From Streptomyces sp. GQFP (lineage in GTDB: Bacteria > Actinomycetota > Actinomycetes > Streptomycetales > Streptomycetaceae), in assembly GCF_021545335.1 (NCBI RefSeq), contig NZ_CP089312.1:3782001-3846000 (forward strand): DNA of 64,000 nt, in the 5' to 3' direction. Positions 1 through 7,587 of the stretch are shown piece after piece (positions within the stretch are counted from its first letter, which is position 1; each line of letters opens with the position of its first letter). Below the pieces are notes generated by a model. That model was not told where the DNA came from. It worked only from the letters and a program-made list of their open reading frames with translations, and did not search any database. Position numbers and translations under genes: made by a program.

Positions 1-617
1 CGCTTGTCGATCTCCATCTCCAGCCAGGCACCCCGGGAGGGGATCACCTTGGAGGAGAAGATGTCCTTGTCGGACGTCTTGTCGATGGAGGAGTCGAAGT
101 AGACACCCGGCGAACGGACCAGCTGCGACACGACGACACGCTCGGTGCCGTTGATGACGAAGGTGCCCTTGTTGGTCATGAGCGGGAAGTCGCCCATGAA
201 GACCGTCTGGGACTTGATCTCGCCGGTCTCGTTGTTGGTGAACTCGGCCGTGACGAAGAGGGGCGCGGAGTACGTGAAGTCACGCTCCTTGCACTCGTCG
301 ATCGAGTTCTTCGGAGGCTCGAAACGGTGGTCGCGGAACGTCAGGGACATCGACCCGGAGAAGTCCTCGATCGGGGAGATCTCCTCGAAGATCTCCTCCA
401 GACCGGACTTGGTGGGGACGTCCTGTCCGCTGTCCAGAGCCGCCTCGACACGAGCCTTCCACGCGGCGTTACCGAGCAGCCAGTCGAAGCTCTCGGTTTG
501 CAGCGCAAGGAGGTTCGGAACCTCGAGGGGCTCCTTGATCTTTGCAAAAGAGATGCGCAGCGGGGCAGTGCTGGCGCCGTTGTTCGTATTCGCGGAGGCA
601 GTGCGCGAGGCGGCCAA
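1..617 (-). CDS. rpoB: RNA polymerase beta subunit, N-terminal part (partial)
   Basis: This is the first 205 codons of the beta subunit of DNA-dependent RNA polymerase; the rest lies beyond the left edge of the window. The frame reads LAASRTASANTNNGASTAPL at the N-terminus, followed by the family's conserved ISFAKIKEPLEVPNLLALQ and, further in, SFDWLLGN and GTERVVVSQLVRSPGVYFD. I chose the TTG at 617-615 because it matches the usual Streptomyces beta N-terminus and has a GGAAGGA Shine-Dalgarno 7 nt upstream; no ATG or GTG fits better. The rifampicin-binding region is outside the window. rplL lies 618 nt upstream on the same strand. Confidence 0.98.
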   Translation of the reverse strand, partial: MAASRTASANTNNGASTAPLRISFAKIKEPLEVPNLLALQTESFDWLLGNAAWKARVEAALDSGQDVPTKSGLEEIFEEISPIEDFSGSMSLTFRDHRFEPPKNSIDECKERDFTYSAPLFVTAEFTNNETGEIKSQTVFMGDFPLMTNKGTFVINGTERVVVSQLVRSPGVYFDSSIDKTSDKDIFSSKVIPSRGAWLEMEIDK

Positions 618-624
618 GAGGGGG

Positions 625-631
625 TCCTTCC
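625..631 (-). promoter_or_regulatory. Ribosome binding site of rpoB (supports TTG start)
   Basis: GGAAGGA on the minus strand, 7 nt before the TTG at 617. It decides the start of rpoB. Confidence 0.7.
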
Positions 632-1176
632 GAGGGCTCGGACTCACTACGCGCGTACCGGCCCCTCACCGGGGCACAGAGACAGGCGCTCCACTGACCA
701 GCCGTAAAAGGCCAGGTCGGAGAAGGTCCGATCGTCGGTGCTCAAGCGAGGGCATGCCCCTGGTGACGGGCAGGAGGCAGCTAACAGGCAGCGCAAAGGG
801 TCAGTGTAGCCACTAGGCTCACTGATGTCCAGTGCGGGTTTTTGAAGACCCTCGTTGCTCTCAACCCCTGCTGCAAGCCACGCCCTCGATGCACATCGAT
901 ACTTCCCTCTTCGCCACCGATCCATGCCTCGGATTCGGATCGTTGTGACGACGCGTCCTGAGAATTGCGCGCTACGTGCAGTTCGTCAAGGCCTCCATGC
1001 CCCGACCCGGTGCTGTCATCGTCACGTACGGCACGTCACCAGGGGCGTTCGGAGGCACGACGAAGATCACCTTACTCGCCGTCACCACGCCTGCAAGGCA
1101 GCCACGACCCGACCCCTCGAACGCCGAAGAGCGACCACCCAGATGGATGATCGCTCTTCACTGCGTCAGCGTTACA

Positions 1177-1226
1177 GGGCTCTCAGGAGCCCCACGTCAG
1201 CTGCCACGAGAGCCCTCAGCGGGCTC
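1177..1226 (-). promoter_or_regulatory. Two adjacent hairpins just after rplL, possible rplL-rpoB attenuator
   Basis: The 618-nt gap between rplL and rpoB has no convincing gene. Immediately 3' of rplL there are two 6-bp hairpins with the same arms: GAGCCC/GGGCTC at 1210-1215/1221-1226 (loop 5) and at 1177-1182/1187-1192 (loop 4). Because the arms are identical, cross-pairing is also possible, giving alternative folds. Neither is followed by a U-run. In other bacteria this gap holds an attenuator that lowers rpoBC transcription; that role here is inferred. A 5-bp GCCCC/GGGGC hairpin also lies at 661-675. Confidence 0.45.
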
Positions 1227-1235
1227 CCAAGGGTG

Positions 1236-1622
1236 TTACTTGACCTCGACGCCCGCGCCGGCGGCCTTGAGGGACTCGGCAGCCTTCTCGGCGGCCTCCT
1301 TGGTGACCTTCTCGAGAACGGGCTTCGGGGCGCCGTCCACGAGGTCCTTGGCCTCCTTCAGACCCAGGGAGGTCAGCTCACGCACGACCTTGATGACCTG
1401 GATCTTCTTCTCGCCGGCACCCGTGAGGATGACGTCGAACTCGTCCTGCTCGGCCTCGGCCTCGACCGGGGCGCCGGGGGCGGCCGGGCCGGCAACGGCG
1501 ACGGCCGCGGCGGCGGTGACGTCGAACTTCTCCTCGAACGCCTTCACGAACTCGGAGAGCTCGATGAGGGTGAGGGTCTCGAACTGCGCGAGCAGCTCTT
1601 CCTGGGACAGCTTCGTCGCCAT
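1236..1622 (-). CDS. rplL: 50S ribosomal protein L7/L12
   Basis: L7/L12 forms the flexible multi-copy stalk of the large ribosomal subunit that recruits and activates the GTPase translation factors. The 128-residue product shows the N-terminal dimerisation helix region (MATKLSQEELLAQFETL...), an Ala/Gly/Pro-rich hinge around residues 35-55, and the conserved C-terminal domain with EKKIQVIKVVRELTSLGLKE and VDGAPKPV. Length is normal. It follows rplJ by about 110 nt and is almost certainly co-transcribed with it, so it shares the L10-leader control described upstream of rplJ. Confidence 0.99.
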   Translation of the reverse strand: MATKLSQEELLAQFETLTLIELSEFVKAFEEKFDVTAAAAVAVAGPAAPGAPVEAEAEQDEFDVILTGAGEKKIQVIKVVRELTSLGLKEAKDLVDGAPKPVLEKVTKEAAEKAAESLKAAGAGVEVK

Positions 1623-1732
1623 GATGGGCGATCCTTCCAGTCAATTCGGCAGGTGCCGATGTACGTGTCGGCGGGCGTACGTTCGGCCCGCGTCGACCAC
1701 CGCGTCAGGCGGCGGTCAGAGTGCGAGCCGAG

Positions 1733-2263
1733 TTACTCGGCACCGCCCTGCTCTTCGAGCTTGACGCGAAGCGCCTCCGCGGTGCGGACGAACTTCGACG
1801 GCAGCGCCTGGAAGAGCGAGGCAGCCTGAGACTGCTTGCCCTTGAAGGCACCGGCCAGCTTGCTGAGCAGAACCTCGCGGGACTCGAGGTCCGCGAGCTT
1901 CTTGATCTCATCGGCGGACAGCGCCTTACCGTCAAGGACACCGCCCTTGATGATGAGGTTCGGGTTGTCCTTGGCGAAGTCACGAAGACCCTTCGCCGAC
2001 TCCACCGGGTCACCGGTGACGAAGGCGACCGCCGTCGGACCGTTGAACAGGTCGTCGAGCGTAGAGATCCCGGCCTCGTTGGCCGCAATCTTGGTCAGCG
2101 TGTTCTTCACCACGGCGTACTGGGCGTTCTCACCGAGCGAACGACGCAGCGTCTTGAGCTGCGCCACGGTGAGACCCCGGTACTCGGTCAGCACGGCGGC
2201 GTTCGAGCTGCGGAACTGCTCCGCGAGCTCGGCCACCGCGGCAGCCTTGTCGGGCCTTGCCAT
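1733..2263 (-). CDS. rplJ: 50S ribosomal protein L10
   Basis: L10 anchors the L7/L12 dimers to 23S rRNA. The 176-residue protein starts MARPDKAAAVAELAEQFRSS and contains the conserved EYRGLTVAQLKTLRRSL and NTLTKIA regions. The same frame is open further upstream to 2407, but the ATG at 2263 has AAGGAGG just before it and gives the normal L10 N-terminus, so the upstream part is leader. The C-terminal helix ends in an acidic EEQGGAE tail. In many bacteria the L10-(L7/L12) complex represses its own mRNA; the leader found here supports that in this organism. Confidence 0.99.
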   Translation of the reverse strand: MARPDKAAAVAELAEQFRSSNAAVLTEYRGLTVAQLKTLRRSLGENAQYAVVKNTLTKIAANEAGISTLDDLFNGPTAVAFVTGDPVESAKGLRDFAKDNPNLIIKGGVLDGKALSADEIKKLADLESREVLLSKLAGAFKGKQSQAASLFQALPSKFVRTAEALRVKLEEQGGAE

Positions 2264-2310
2264 AGAGCGTCGGCCTCCTTCCGGGTGATGAGGACCGCTC
2301 AGAAGGGGCT

Positions 2311-2349
2311 GAGGAAAACGAAACGCCCCGGCGCAGGCGCACGGGGCGT
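2311..2349 (-). terminator. Terminator-type hairpin with U-rich tail in the rplJ leader
   Basis: On the minus strand an 8-bp GC stem (ACGCCCCG at 2349-2342 with CGGGGCGT at 2330-2323, 11-nt loop) is followed directly by TTTCGTTTTCC. It has the form of an intrinsic terminator and sits inside the rplJ leader, about 50 nt before the L10 start. Such T-rich tails are uncommon in this genome. I read it as the attenuator of the L10 leader; alternatively it simply ends transcription from the lipoprotein gene upstream. Confidence 0.65.
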
Positions 2350-2398
2350 GAACTCGACCAAACGAATTCCGTGAGCGGATTCCGTCCAGGAGCACTTC

Positions 2399-2495
2399 CA
2401 CAGTCACCTACGCGGGTCGTCCGCAGTTCAGCGGATCCTTCGGCCACCGAGCCCCCTAACGAGGACACAGCAACGACCAGCGGTCTTTGGCTTCT
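2399..2495 (-). promoter_or_regulatory. L10 leader (autoregulatory mRNA element of rplJL)
   Basis: The minus strand carries AAGCCAAAGACCGCTGGTCG near 2494-2475 and CGCGTAGGTGACTGTGG near 2414-2398, the two conserved boxes expected for the actinobacterial L10-leader RNA to which L10-(L7/L12)4 binds. It lies between a plausible promoter (2501-2530) and the terminator-type hairpin at 2311-2349. The boxes are from memory of the family; a covariance-model search would settle it. Confidence 0.65.
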
Positions 2496-2500
2496 AGAGG

Positions 2501-2530
2501 AGACTACGCGAGGGACCAACAGCCAGGCAA
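2501..2530 (-). promoter_or_regulatory. Probable rplJL promoter
   Basis: On the minus strand TTGCCT (2530-2525) and TAGTCT (2506-2501) are separated by 18 nt, matching a housekeeping sigma promoter. Predicted transcription start is about 2495, right at the first conserved box of the L10 leader. It overlaps the last codons of the upstream lipoprotein gene's 3' flank. Confidence 0.45.
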
Positions 2531-2535
2531 ATCGC

Positions 2536-3363
2536 CTATGCGCCCTTCAACATCTCGGCCAGGTCGGCGACGTCCTTGGCGGGCGGGGCGGTGATCGTCA
2601 CCGGCTTGTTCAGGTCGTCGAAGGTGATCGTCATGTCGAGCGGACCCTTGTCGCCCTTGCCCCGCATCCGGAACTGCTTCGTCAGCTCGTCCTCACCGAT
2701 CCACATGTCCATCGTGAACTTGTCGATGCCGAGCTTCTCGTACTGCTCAAGGCTCTTCTCGCGCGCCTCACGAGTCGCCTTGGTCTCCTTCTCGAGGGAG
2801 GCCTTGAACTCGTCGAGGGTGACCGTGCCCCGGTAGTGGGTCGTCTTCACCCCGTCCACGGTCTCGCTGCCGATCTCCTTCACGTCCTTCGAGCCGGTGA
2901 GGAAGGTGGACTCCTGCGCGGGGTTCTTGTCCGCCTGCCCGGCCGCCCCGAGCGACTCGCCGCCGGCGGCGCCCAGCGCGGAGAGGTCGAACTTGATCCA
3001 GCTCTTGCCGTCCATCTCCTTGGCCGCCGCCGCGCCCCCACCTATGAACATCGCCTTGTCGACGAGACGTATCTCGGCGGTGCCGTCCGCGCCCTGGTCG
3101 AGGGCCGTGATCTTCATGCTCATGGCCACGTCGGGCTTGAGCCGCATCTTGGCGTCGGCCTTGACGCGCCCTTCCTCGGGCGTGCGGCCGGTCATCCGAT
3201 AGCTGAGGGAGGTGATGTCCTCCACGTTCTTCGCCGCCTTGGCGACAGCGGCCGCCGGCGTCATCTTCGGCGACTCCTCCGACGCCCCCTCGGCACACGC
3301 GACGGCACCGGTGCCGAGCAGCAGCACGGCGAGCCCGACACGTACGGAAGAAGAAGCACCCAC
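2536..3363 (-). CDS. Lipoprotein, LppX/LprAFG-like fold (paralogue 1)
   Basis: A 275-residue exported lipoprotein: the N-terminus has a short positive stretch, the hydrophobic run VGLAVLLLG and a lipobox-like AVAC, so it should be lipidated on that Cys and anchored outside the membrane. The mature part resembles the LppX/LprG-type lipid-binding half-barrel seen in actinobacterial lipoproteins (GRVKADAKMRLKPDVAMSMK, KSWIKFDL, TTHYRGTVTLDEF, MDMWIGEDELTKQFRMRGKG). I chose GTG 3363 because GGGGGGAATC precedes it; an ATG at 3393 is possible. It is a clear relative of the next gene upstream. Cargo and role are unknown. Its position inside a ribosomal-protein cluster is unusual. Confidence 0.8.
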   Translation of the reverse strand: MGASSSVRVGLAVLLLGTGAVACAEGASEESPKMTPAAAVAKAAKNVEDITSLSYRMTGRTPEEGRVKADAKMRLKPDVAMSMKITALDQGADGTAEIRLVDKAMFIGGGAAAAKEMDGKSWIKFDLSALGAAGGESLGAAGQADKNPAQESTFLTGSKDVKEIGSETVDGVKTTHYRGTVTLDEFKASLEKETKATREAREKSLEQYEKLGIDKFTMDMWIGEDELTKQFRMRGKGDKGPLDMTITFDDLNKPVTITAPPAKDVADLAEMLKGA

Positions 3364-3420
3364 GATTCCCCCCAAGGAACTTTGTGAACACATGGTCGAT
3401 TCACAGAAACGACCGTGAGC

Positions 3421-4332
3421 CTAACCCGGTGAGGCGGATGAGGCTCCTGAATTCCCCAACAGCTCCTTGAAGTCCGCGGTGTCCCTGCCTTCCGGAGCCA
3501 CCACCTCCGCCTTCACGCCGTACGCGCTGTAGTACGCCGTCGACGACATCCGCCCGCTCGACAGCTCACCCTTCTCGACCTTCTTGACCAGCAGATTCCG
3601 CTCGTTGACCCAGATGTCGACCGTCTCGGTGGCGACTCCGGCCTGGACGAGCTGCTCCTTGAGGGCGGAGTCGGCGAGTACCGCCACGTCCACCGTGCCC
3701 GAGTAGTGCGTCGTACGTTCACCACGCACTGTTTCCGTCCCGGCCCTGCGGGCGTCACCGGAGGCCAGCAGGAGCTTCACCGGCTGCACGGGGGCGGTGT
3801 TGCGCAGCTGGTCCTTCAGATACGTCCCGGAGCCGCCGGGCAGGTCCGCCAGGTCGTCGTAGTCGTACCGGATCCAGTGCTTGCCCTGCATCTGGGCGGC
3901 GAACTTGTCGCCGACCTTGGCGTAGTAGGCGTCGGGCAGCAGCCGGGCCTCCATGGAGGAGCTGTTGAGCGCCCGCATCGAATCGGCCAGCTCACCGCCG
4001 GTGTAGGTGATGCTGAGCTTGCCGACCGGCTCGCCGGCCCAGCCGAGGACACCGGCCGTCCGCATGGAGAGCAGGTCGCCCATCACGGAGGACGAGCTGA
4101 CGCGGGCGGACCCGGCCAGGTCGGTGGCCTTCTCGACGGCGTGCAGCGCGGCGGCCGTACGGGCGTCCAGGCTGGCCGTGCCCCGGGTCTGCTCGGCGTC
4201 CCCGTCGTCGGGGTCACCGGAGAAACTGCACGCCGACATGGCCACGCCCACCACCACGAGCGCGGCGGTCACCGCGACCGGCCGGACCGTCCGCCGTACG
4301 CCTCGTATGCCCCGTACACCGCTGTGCCTCAT
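3421..4332 (-). CDS. Lipoprotein, LppX/LprAFG-like fold (paralogue 2)
   Basis: A 303-residue lipoprotein with an Arg-rich N-terminus (RGIRGVRRTVRP), hydrophobic AVTAALVVVGVAM and lipobox MSAC. The mature region shares with the downstream paralogue the pattern LHAVEKATDLAGSARV, KHWIRYDYDDLADL, GERTTHYSGTVDVAVL and VDIWVNERNLLVKKVEKG. This is a half-barrel of the LolA/LppX kind that in mycobacteria moves lipids across the envelope; the link is by fold pattern only. The two genes are 57 nt apart and likely co-transcribed. A strong terminator separates this gene from rplA upstream. Confidence 0.8.
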   Translation of the reverse strand: MRHSGVRGIRGVRRTVRPVAVTAALVVVGVAMSACSFSGDPDDGDAEQTRGTASLDARTAAALHAVEKATDLAGSARVSSSSVMGDLLSMRTAGVLGWAGEPVGKLSITYTGGELADSMRALNSSSMEARLLPDAYYAKVGDKFAAQMQGKHWIRYDYDDLADLPGGSGTYLKDQLRNTAPVQPVKLLLASGDARRAGTETVRGERTTHYSGTVDVAVLADSALKEQLVQAGVATETVDIWVNERNLLVKKVEKGELSSGRMSSTAYYSAYGVKAEVVAPEGRDTADFKELLGNSGASSASPG

Positions 4333-4390
4333 CCGCGCCCCTACCCCCTAGTACACCCCGTGATCTTCACGCTAACCCGTCCCTACGACA

Positions 4391-4425
4391 ACGGGCCCCG
4401 CACCTCGAAAGGTTGCGGGGCCCGT
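4391..4425. terminator. Strong hairpin terminator after rplA
   Basis: A perfect 12-bp stem (ACGGGCCCCGCA at 4391-4402 with its complement at 4414-4425, 11-nt loop). It ends the rplK-rplA unit before the lipoprotein pair. There is no long U-run, which is normal for Streptomyces. Confidence 0.8.
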
Positions 4426-4468
4426 CGTACAGAACGCGTACGCGCGGCTACCGGGGTGAGCGGAGGGC

Positions 4469-5194
4469 TCAGACGGCGGCCGGGTCCTCCTCGACGAGGA
4501 GGTTGCGGGTGCGGTTGGGGTCGAGCGGAACGCCGGGGCCGATCGTGGTGCTGATCGCGGCCTTCTTGATGTACCGACCCTTGGCGGCGGACGGCTTCAG
4601 ACGGAGGATCTCCTCCAGCGCCGCGCCGTAGTTCTCCACCAGCTTGGTGTCGTCGAACGACGTCTTGCCGATGATGAAGTGCAGGTTCGAGTGCTTGTCG
4701 ACGCGGAACTCGATCTTGCCGCCCTTGATCTCGGTCACGGCCTTGACCACGTCCGGGGTCACGGTGCCCGTCTTCGGGTTCGGCATCAGACCACGCGGGC
4801 CGAGGACACGGCCGAGGCGGCCGACCTTGCCCATGAGGTCCGGGGTGGCGACGACGGCGTCGAAGTCCAGCCGGCCCTTCGCCACCTCGTCGATGAGTTC
4901 GTCGGAGCCGACGATGTCGGCGCCCGCGGCGGTCGCGGCCTCGGCACGGTCACCGGTCGCGAAGACCAGGACCCGGGCGGTCTTACCGGTGCCGTGCGGG
5001 AGGTTCACGGTGCCACGGACCATCTGGTCGGCCTTGCGCGGGTCTACACCCAGGCGGAAGGCGACCTCGACGGTGCCGTCGAACTTGCTCGTGGAGGTCT
5101 CCTTGGCGAGACGCACGGCTTCGAGCGGGGCGTAGAGCTTGTCCCGGTCGACCTTGGCGTCCGCAGCGCGGAGAGACTTGCTGCGCTTGCTCAC
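4469..5194 (-). CDS. rplA: 50S ribosomal protein L1
   Basis: L1 forms the mobile L1 stalk next to the E site and in many bacteria represses the rplK-rplA mRNA. The 241-residue product starts MSKRSKSLRAADAKVDRDKLY from a GTG at 5194 and carries the L1 signatures GRLGRVLGPRGLMPNPKTGTV and EFRVDKHSNLHFIIGK. Length and start are normal. It lies 89 nt after rplK on the same strand, and a 12-bp terminator follows it. Confidence 0.99.
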   Translation of the reverse strand: MSKRSKSLRAADAKVDRDKLYAPLEAVRLAKETSTSKFDGTVEVAFRLGVDPRKADQMVRGTVNLPHGTGKTARVLVFATGDRAEAATAAGADIVGSDELIDEVAKGRLDFDAVVATPDLMGKVGRLGRVLGPRGLMPNPKTGTVTPDVVKAVTEIKGGKIEFRVDKHSNLHFIIGKTSFDDTKLVENYGAALEEILRLKPSAAKGRYIKKAAISTTIGPGVPLDPNRTRNLLVEEDPAAV

Positions 5195-5283
5195 TACTGC
5201 TCCTGATGTTGTTCTGAGGAGTCGTGGTAACGGACCGAGCAGGCCCTGCCACGTACTACTGAAGGCTTATACGAGGTTGGGGC

Positions 5284-5718
5284 TCAGCCCTCGACCGTGA
5301 TGCCCATGGAACGGGCGGTGCCGGCGATGATCTTCGACGCGGCGTCCAGGTCGTTGGCGTTCAGGTCGGGAAGCTTGGTCGTGGCGATCTCACGGACCTG
5401 CGCCTCGGTGATCTTGGCGACCTTGGTCTTGTGCGGCTCGCCGGAGCCCTTCTCGACACCCGCGGCCTTGAGGATCATCTTCGCGGCCGGCGGCGTCTTG
5501 GTGATGAAGGTGAAGGAGCGGTCCTCGTAGACCGTGATCTCCACCGGGATCACCCAGCCACGCTGCGACTCGGTCGCGGCGTTGTACGCCTTGCAGAACT
5601 CCATGATGTTGACGCCGTGCTGACCGAGCGCGGGGCCGACCGGCGGGGCGGGGTTCGCCGCACCGGCGTTGATCTGGAGCTTGATAAGCCCCGTGACCTT
5701 CTTCTTCTTGGGAGGCAT
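5284..5718 (-). CDS. rplK: 50S ribosomal protein L11
   Basis: L11 binds the GTPase-associated region of 23S rRNA together with L10/L12, and is needed for stringent-factor (RelA) activation; thiopeptide antibiotics act at its junction with rRNA. The 144-residue protein begins [19 protein letters not shown], followed by the conserved [20 protein letters not shown], and the C-terminal rRNA-binding domain has [18 protein letters not shown]. Start and length are canonical. It lies between nusG and rplA; a hairpin at 5815-5851 separates it from nusG. Confidence 0.99.
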
Positions 5719-5814
5719 TCCGGGTCCTCTATCTTCGTTGGTCTTCGCTGTGCCCGACAGAAGCCAGGCAACCGCACCACGATAAAGGACACCGTGGCGA
5801 GGCGTGAAACCGAG

Positions 5815-5851
5815 CAGGTCAGGCCAGCTCCGGGAGAGCCGACCTGACCTG
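5815..5851 (-). terminator. Hairpin between nusG and rplK
   Basis: A 9-bp stem CAGGTCAGG (5815-5823) with CCTGACCTG (5843-5851), with a nested GCTC/GAGC inside, starts about 20 nt past the nusG stop. It is a likely terminator or attenuator between secE-nusG and rplK-rplA. Confidence 0.6.
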
Positions 5852-5870
5852 GACGGAAGCTGGTGACGTG

Positions 5871-6731
5871 CTAGTTCTTCTGGATCTGGTCGAACGACAG
5901 CTCGACCGGGGTCTCGCGGCCGAAGATCTCGACGAGGCCCTTGACCTTCTTCGAGTCGGCGTTGATCTCGTTGATGGTCGCCTGCAGCGTCGCGAACGGG
6001 CCGTCGGTGACGGTGACCGAGTCGCCGACCTCGAAGTCCAGCACCTGCACTTCGAGCTTGCGGGCCGGAGCGGGCCTGCCCTCGGCCTCGGCGGCCTCAC
6101 GAGCGGCCTTCTCCTCGGCCTCCGGCGCGAGCATCTTGACGATCTCGTCCAGGGTCAGCGGGTACGGGTCGTACGCGTTGCCCACGAAGCCGGTGACACC
6201 GGGGGTGTTGCGGACGACGCCCCAGGACTCGTTCGTCAGGTCCATGCGGACGAGAACGTACCCGGGAAGCTTGTTCTGGCGGACCGTCTTGCGCTCGCCG
6301 TTCTTGATCTGCGCGACCTCTTCCTGCGGCACCTCGGCCGCGAAGATGAAGTCCTCGACGTTGAGCGAGACGGCACGCTGTTCGAGGTTGGTCTTCACAC
6401 GGTTCTCGTAACCGGCGTACGTGTGGATGACGTACCACTCGCCGGGGAGCGTGCGCAGTTCCTCGCGGAGGGCCTCGACGGGGTCGACGGGCTCGGCCTC
6501 TTCTTCGACCTCGGCCTCGGCGGACTCTTCGTCCTCGTCGGTGCCGACCTCGGTGACGTCGGCGTCCTCATCGTCCTCGATGTGGATGGCGTCTTCCTCG
6601 GCGGGCTCCCCCACGGCGGCGTCGGCAGCGTCGACCTCGTCCTCGACCTCATCGGCGCCCTCGACGATATCCAGCTCGTCATCCACGGACTCGTCCGGCA
6701 CGATGGCGTCGTTCAGGTTCGGGTCAGACAC
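5871..6731 (-). CDS. nusG: Transcription elongation/antitermination factor NusG
   Basis: NusG binds the beta' clamp of RNA polymerase, modulates pausing, Rho termination and coupling to ribosomes. The 286-residue product has three parts: a very acidic extension of about 95 residues (Asp/Glu in long runs), the NGN domain from residue 98 (GEWYVIHTYAGYENRVKTNL, then GYVLVRMDL), and a C-terminal KOW domain (VGDSVTVTDGPF ... VKGLVEIFGRETPVEL). The acidic extension is common in actinobacteria and absent in E. coli NusG. The GTG at 6731 is the start. It follows secE by 77 nt. Confidence 0.98.
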   Translation of the reverse strand: MSDPNLNDAIVPDESVDDELDIVEGADEVEDEVDAADAAVGEPAEEDAIHIEDDEDADVTEVGTDEDEESAEAEVEEEAEPVDPVEALREELRTLPGEWYVIHTYAGYENRVKTNLEQRAVSLNVEDFIFAAEVPQEEVAQIKNGERKTVRQNKLPGYVLVRMDLTNESWGVVRNTPGVTGFVGNAYDPYPLTLDEIVKMLAPEAEEKAAREAAEAEGRPAPARKLEVQVLDFEVGDSVTVTDGPFATLQATINEINADSKKVKGLVEIFGRETPVELSFDQIQKN

Positions 6732-6776
6732 GGTGGCTGCTTCTTCCTGGATACATGTGGGTGGAACATGCGAAAG

Positions 6777-6796
6777 GGGCGCCGCACCCGGCGCCC
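6777..6796 (-). other. Small hairpin between secE and nusG
   Basis: A 7-bp GGGCGCC/GGCGCCC stem with a 6-nt loop right after the secE stop. It could be a weak attenuator; no U-run follows. Confidence 0.35.
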
Positions 6797-6808
6797 TTCG
6801 CTCTTGGC

Positions 6809-7096
6809 TCAGCCGAAGACGTACTTGGCGGCTTTGTCGAGGCCAAAGTCAATCACAGTCACCAGGCCGATCATGATGACCACAAAGACGATCACCACGG
6901 TCGTGTACGTCGTCAGCTGGTTACGCGTAGGCCAAACGACCTTGCGGAGTTCCGCGACGATCTGGCGGTAGAAAACCGCGAGACGCTTCAGCGGACCCTT
7001 CTTGGCACGCTTGCCGCCCTTGCGAGTCTTCTTGTCCGACTCGGGCGCCTCGTCCTGGGCATCAGGCATGTCGATGGAGCCCACGGCGTCCGCCAT
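6809..7096 (-). CDS. secE: Preprotein translocase subunit SecE
   Basis: SecE is the essential clamp of the SecYEG channel. The 95-residue protein has an acidic/basic N-terminal cytosolic part, the conserved amphipathic region RQIVAELRKVVWPTRNQL, and one membrane segment (TTVVIVFVVIMIGLVTVI, about residues 63-82). It is of the short, single-span type usual outside enterobacteria. The ATG at 7096 is the start. The order tRNA-Trp, secE, nusG, rplK, rplA is the standard actinobacterial arrangement. Confidence 0.98.
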   Translation of the reverse strand: MADAVGSIDMPDAQDEAPESDKKTRKGGKRAKKGPLKRLAVFYRQIVAELRKVVWPTRNQLTTYTTVVIVFVVIMIGLVTVIDFGLDKAAKYVFG

Positions 7097-7205
7097 TCAT
7101 CCTCACCTGTTCCCGGGTCGTGGCCGTGCCGCGCCCGGTCTGAGCCGCACGGCGATGCAATGCAGTACGTACATGCGCACACAGCCTGGTGACAGGCGTG
7201 TGTAG

Positions 7206-7278
7206 CAGGGCCGGAGGGACTTGAACCCCCAACCGCTGGTTTTGGAGACCAGTGCTCTACCAATTGAGCTACGACCCT
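7206..7278 (-). tRNA. tRNA-Trp (anticodon CCA)
   Basis: A full cloverleaf on the minus strand: acceptor AGGGTCG with CGGCCCT (one U-G pair), D-arm GCTCAATTGGTAGAGC, anticodon loop with CCA, T-arm with GGTTCAAGTCC, discriminator G. No 3' CCA is encoded. It lies directly upstream of secE. Confidence 0.98.
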
Positions 7279-7587
7279 TTGGTGGTTACCCCAACGTACC
7301 GTACTCGCCCGGAAGCTCGGTGTGCACCGGATGAGCGCGGGCCGGTGAAGGCCAACGAGGTGAGAGTGTACGTGCTCCAGCGACGATCGTCGAACAGAAA
7401 GCACCCGCTGGGGCGTTGCCGACGGAAGATCGCCCAGCCCGGGCCCCGGATCCGGACGCTTGTTCAGCCTTCCGCCCCGCCCGGCACCTGATTCTTCTCC
7501 CCCTGGGTGATCCACTCCGGTATCCGGTCTGACCAATACGTGAAACCCGTGTGCCGTGGAGGTTTCCGGTCTGAAACGATGGGCACC
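7279..7587. other. Gap between tRNA-Trp and aspC
   Basis: No gene seen. It must hold the tRNA-Trp promoter (minus) and the aminotransferase promoter (plus), but I find no convincing -35/-10 pair. A 10-nt direct repeat TCCGGTCTGA occurs at 7523-7532 and 7565-7574, just upstream of the aminotransferase start; it may be a regulator site or chance. Confidence 0.4.

Noticed and set aside
5868..6971. Long plus-strand open frame across nusG and secE
   Set aside because: It is the antisense shadow of nusG in GC-rich DNA; its Leu/Val/Asp-rich text has no family signature, while NusG and SecE are certain.
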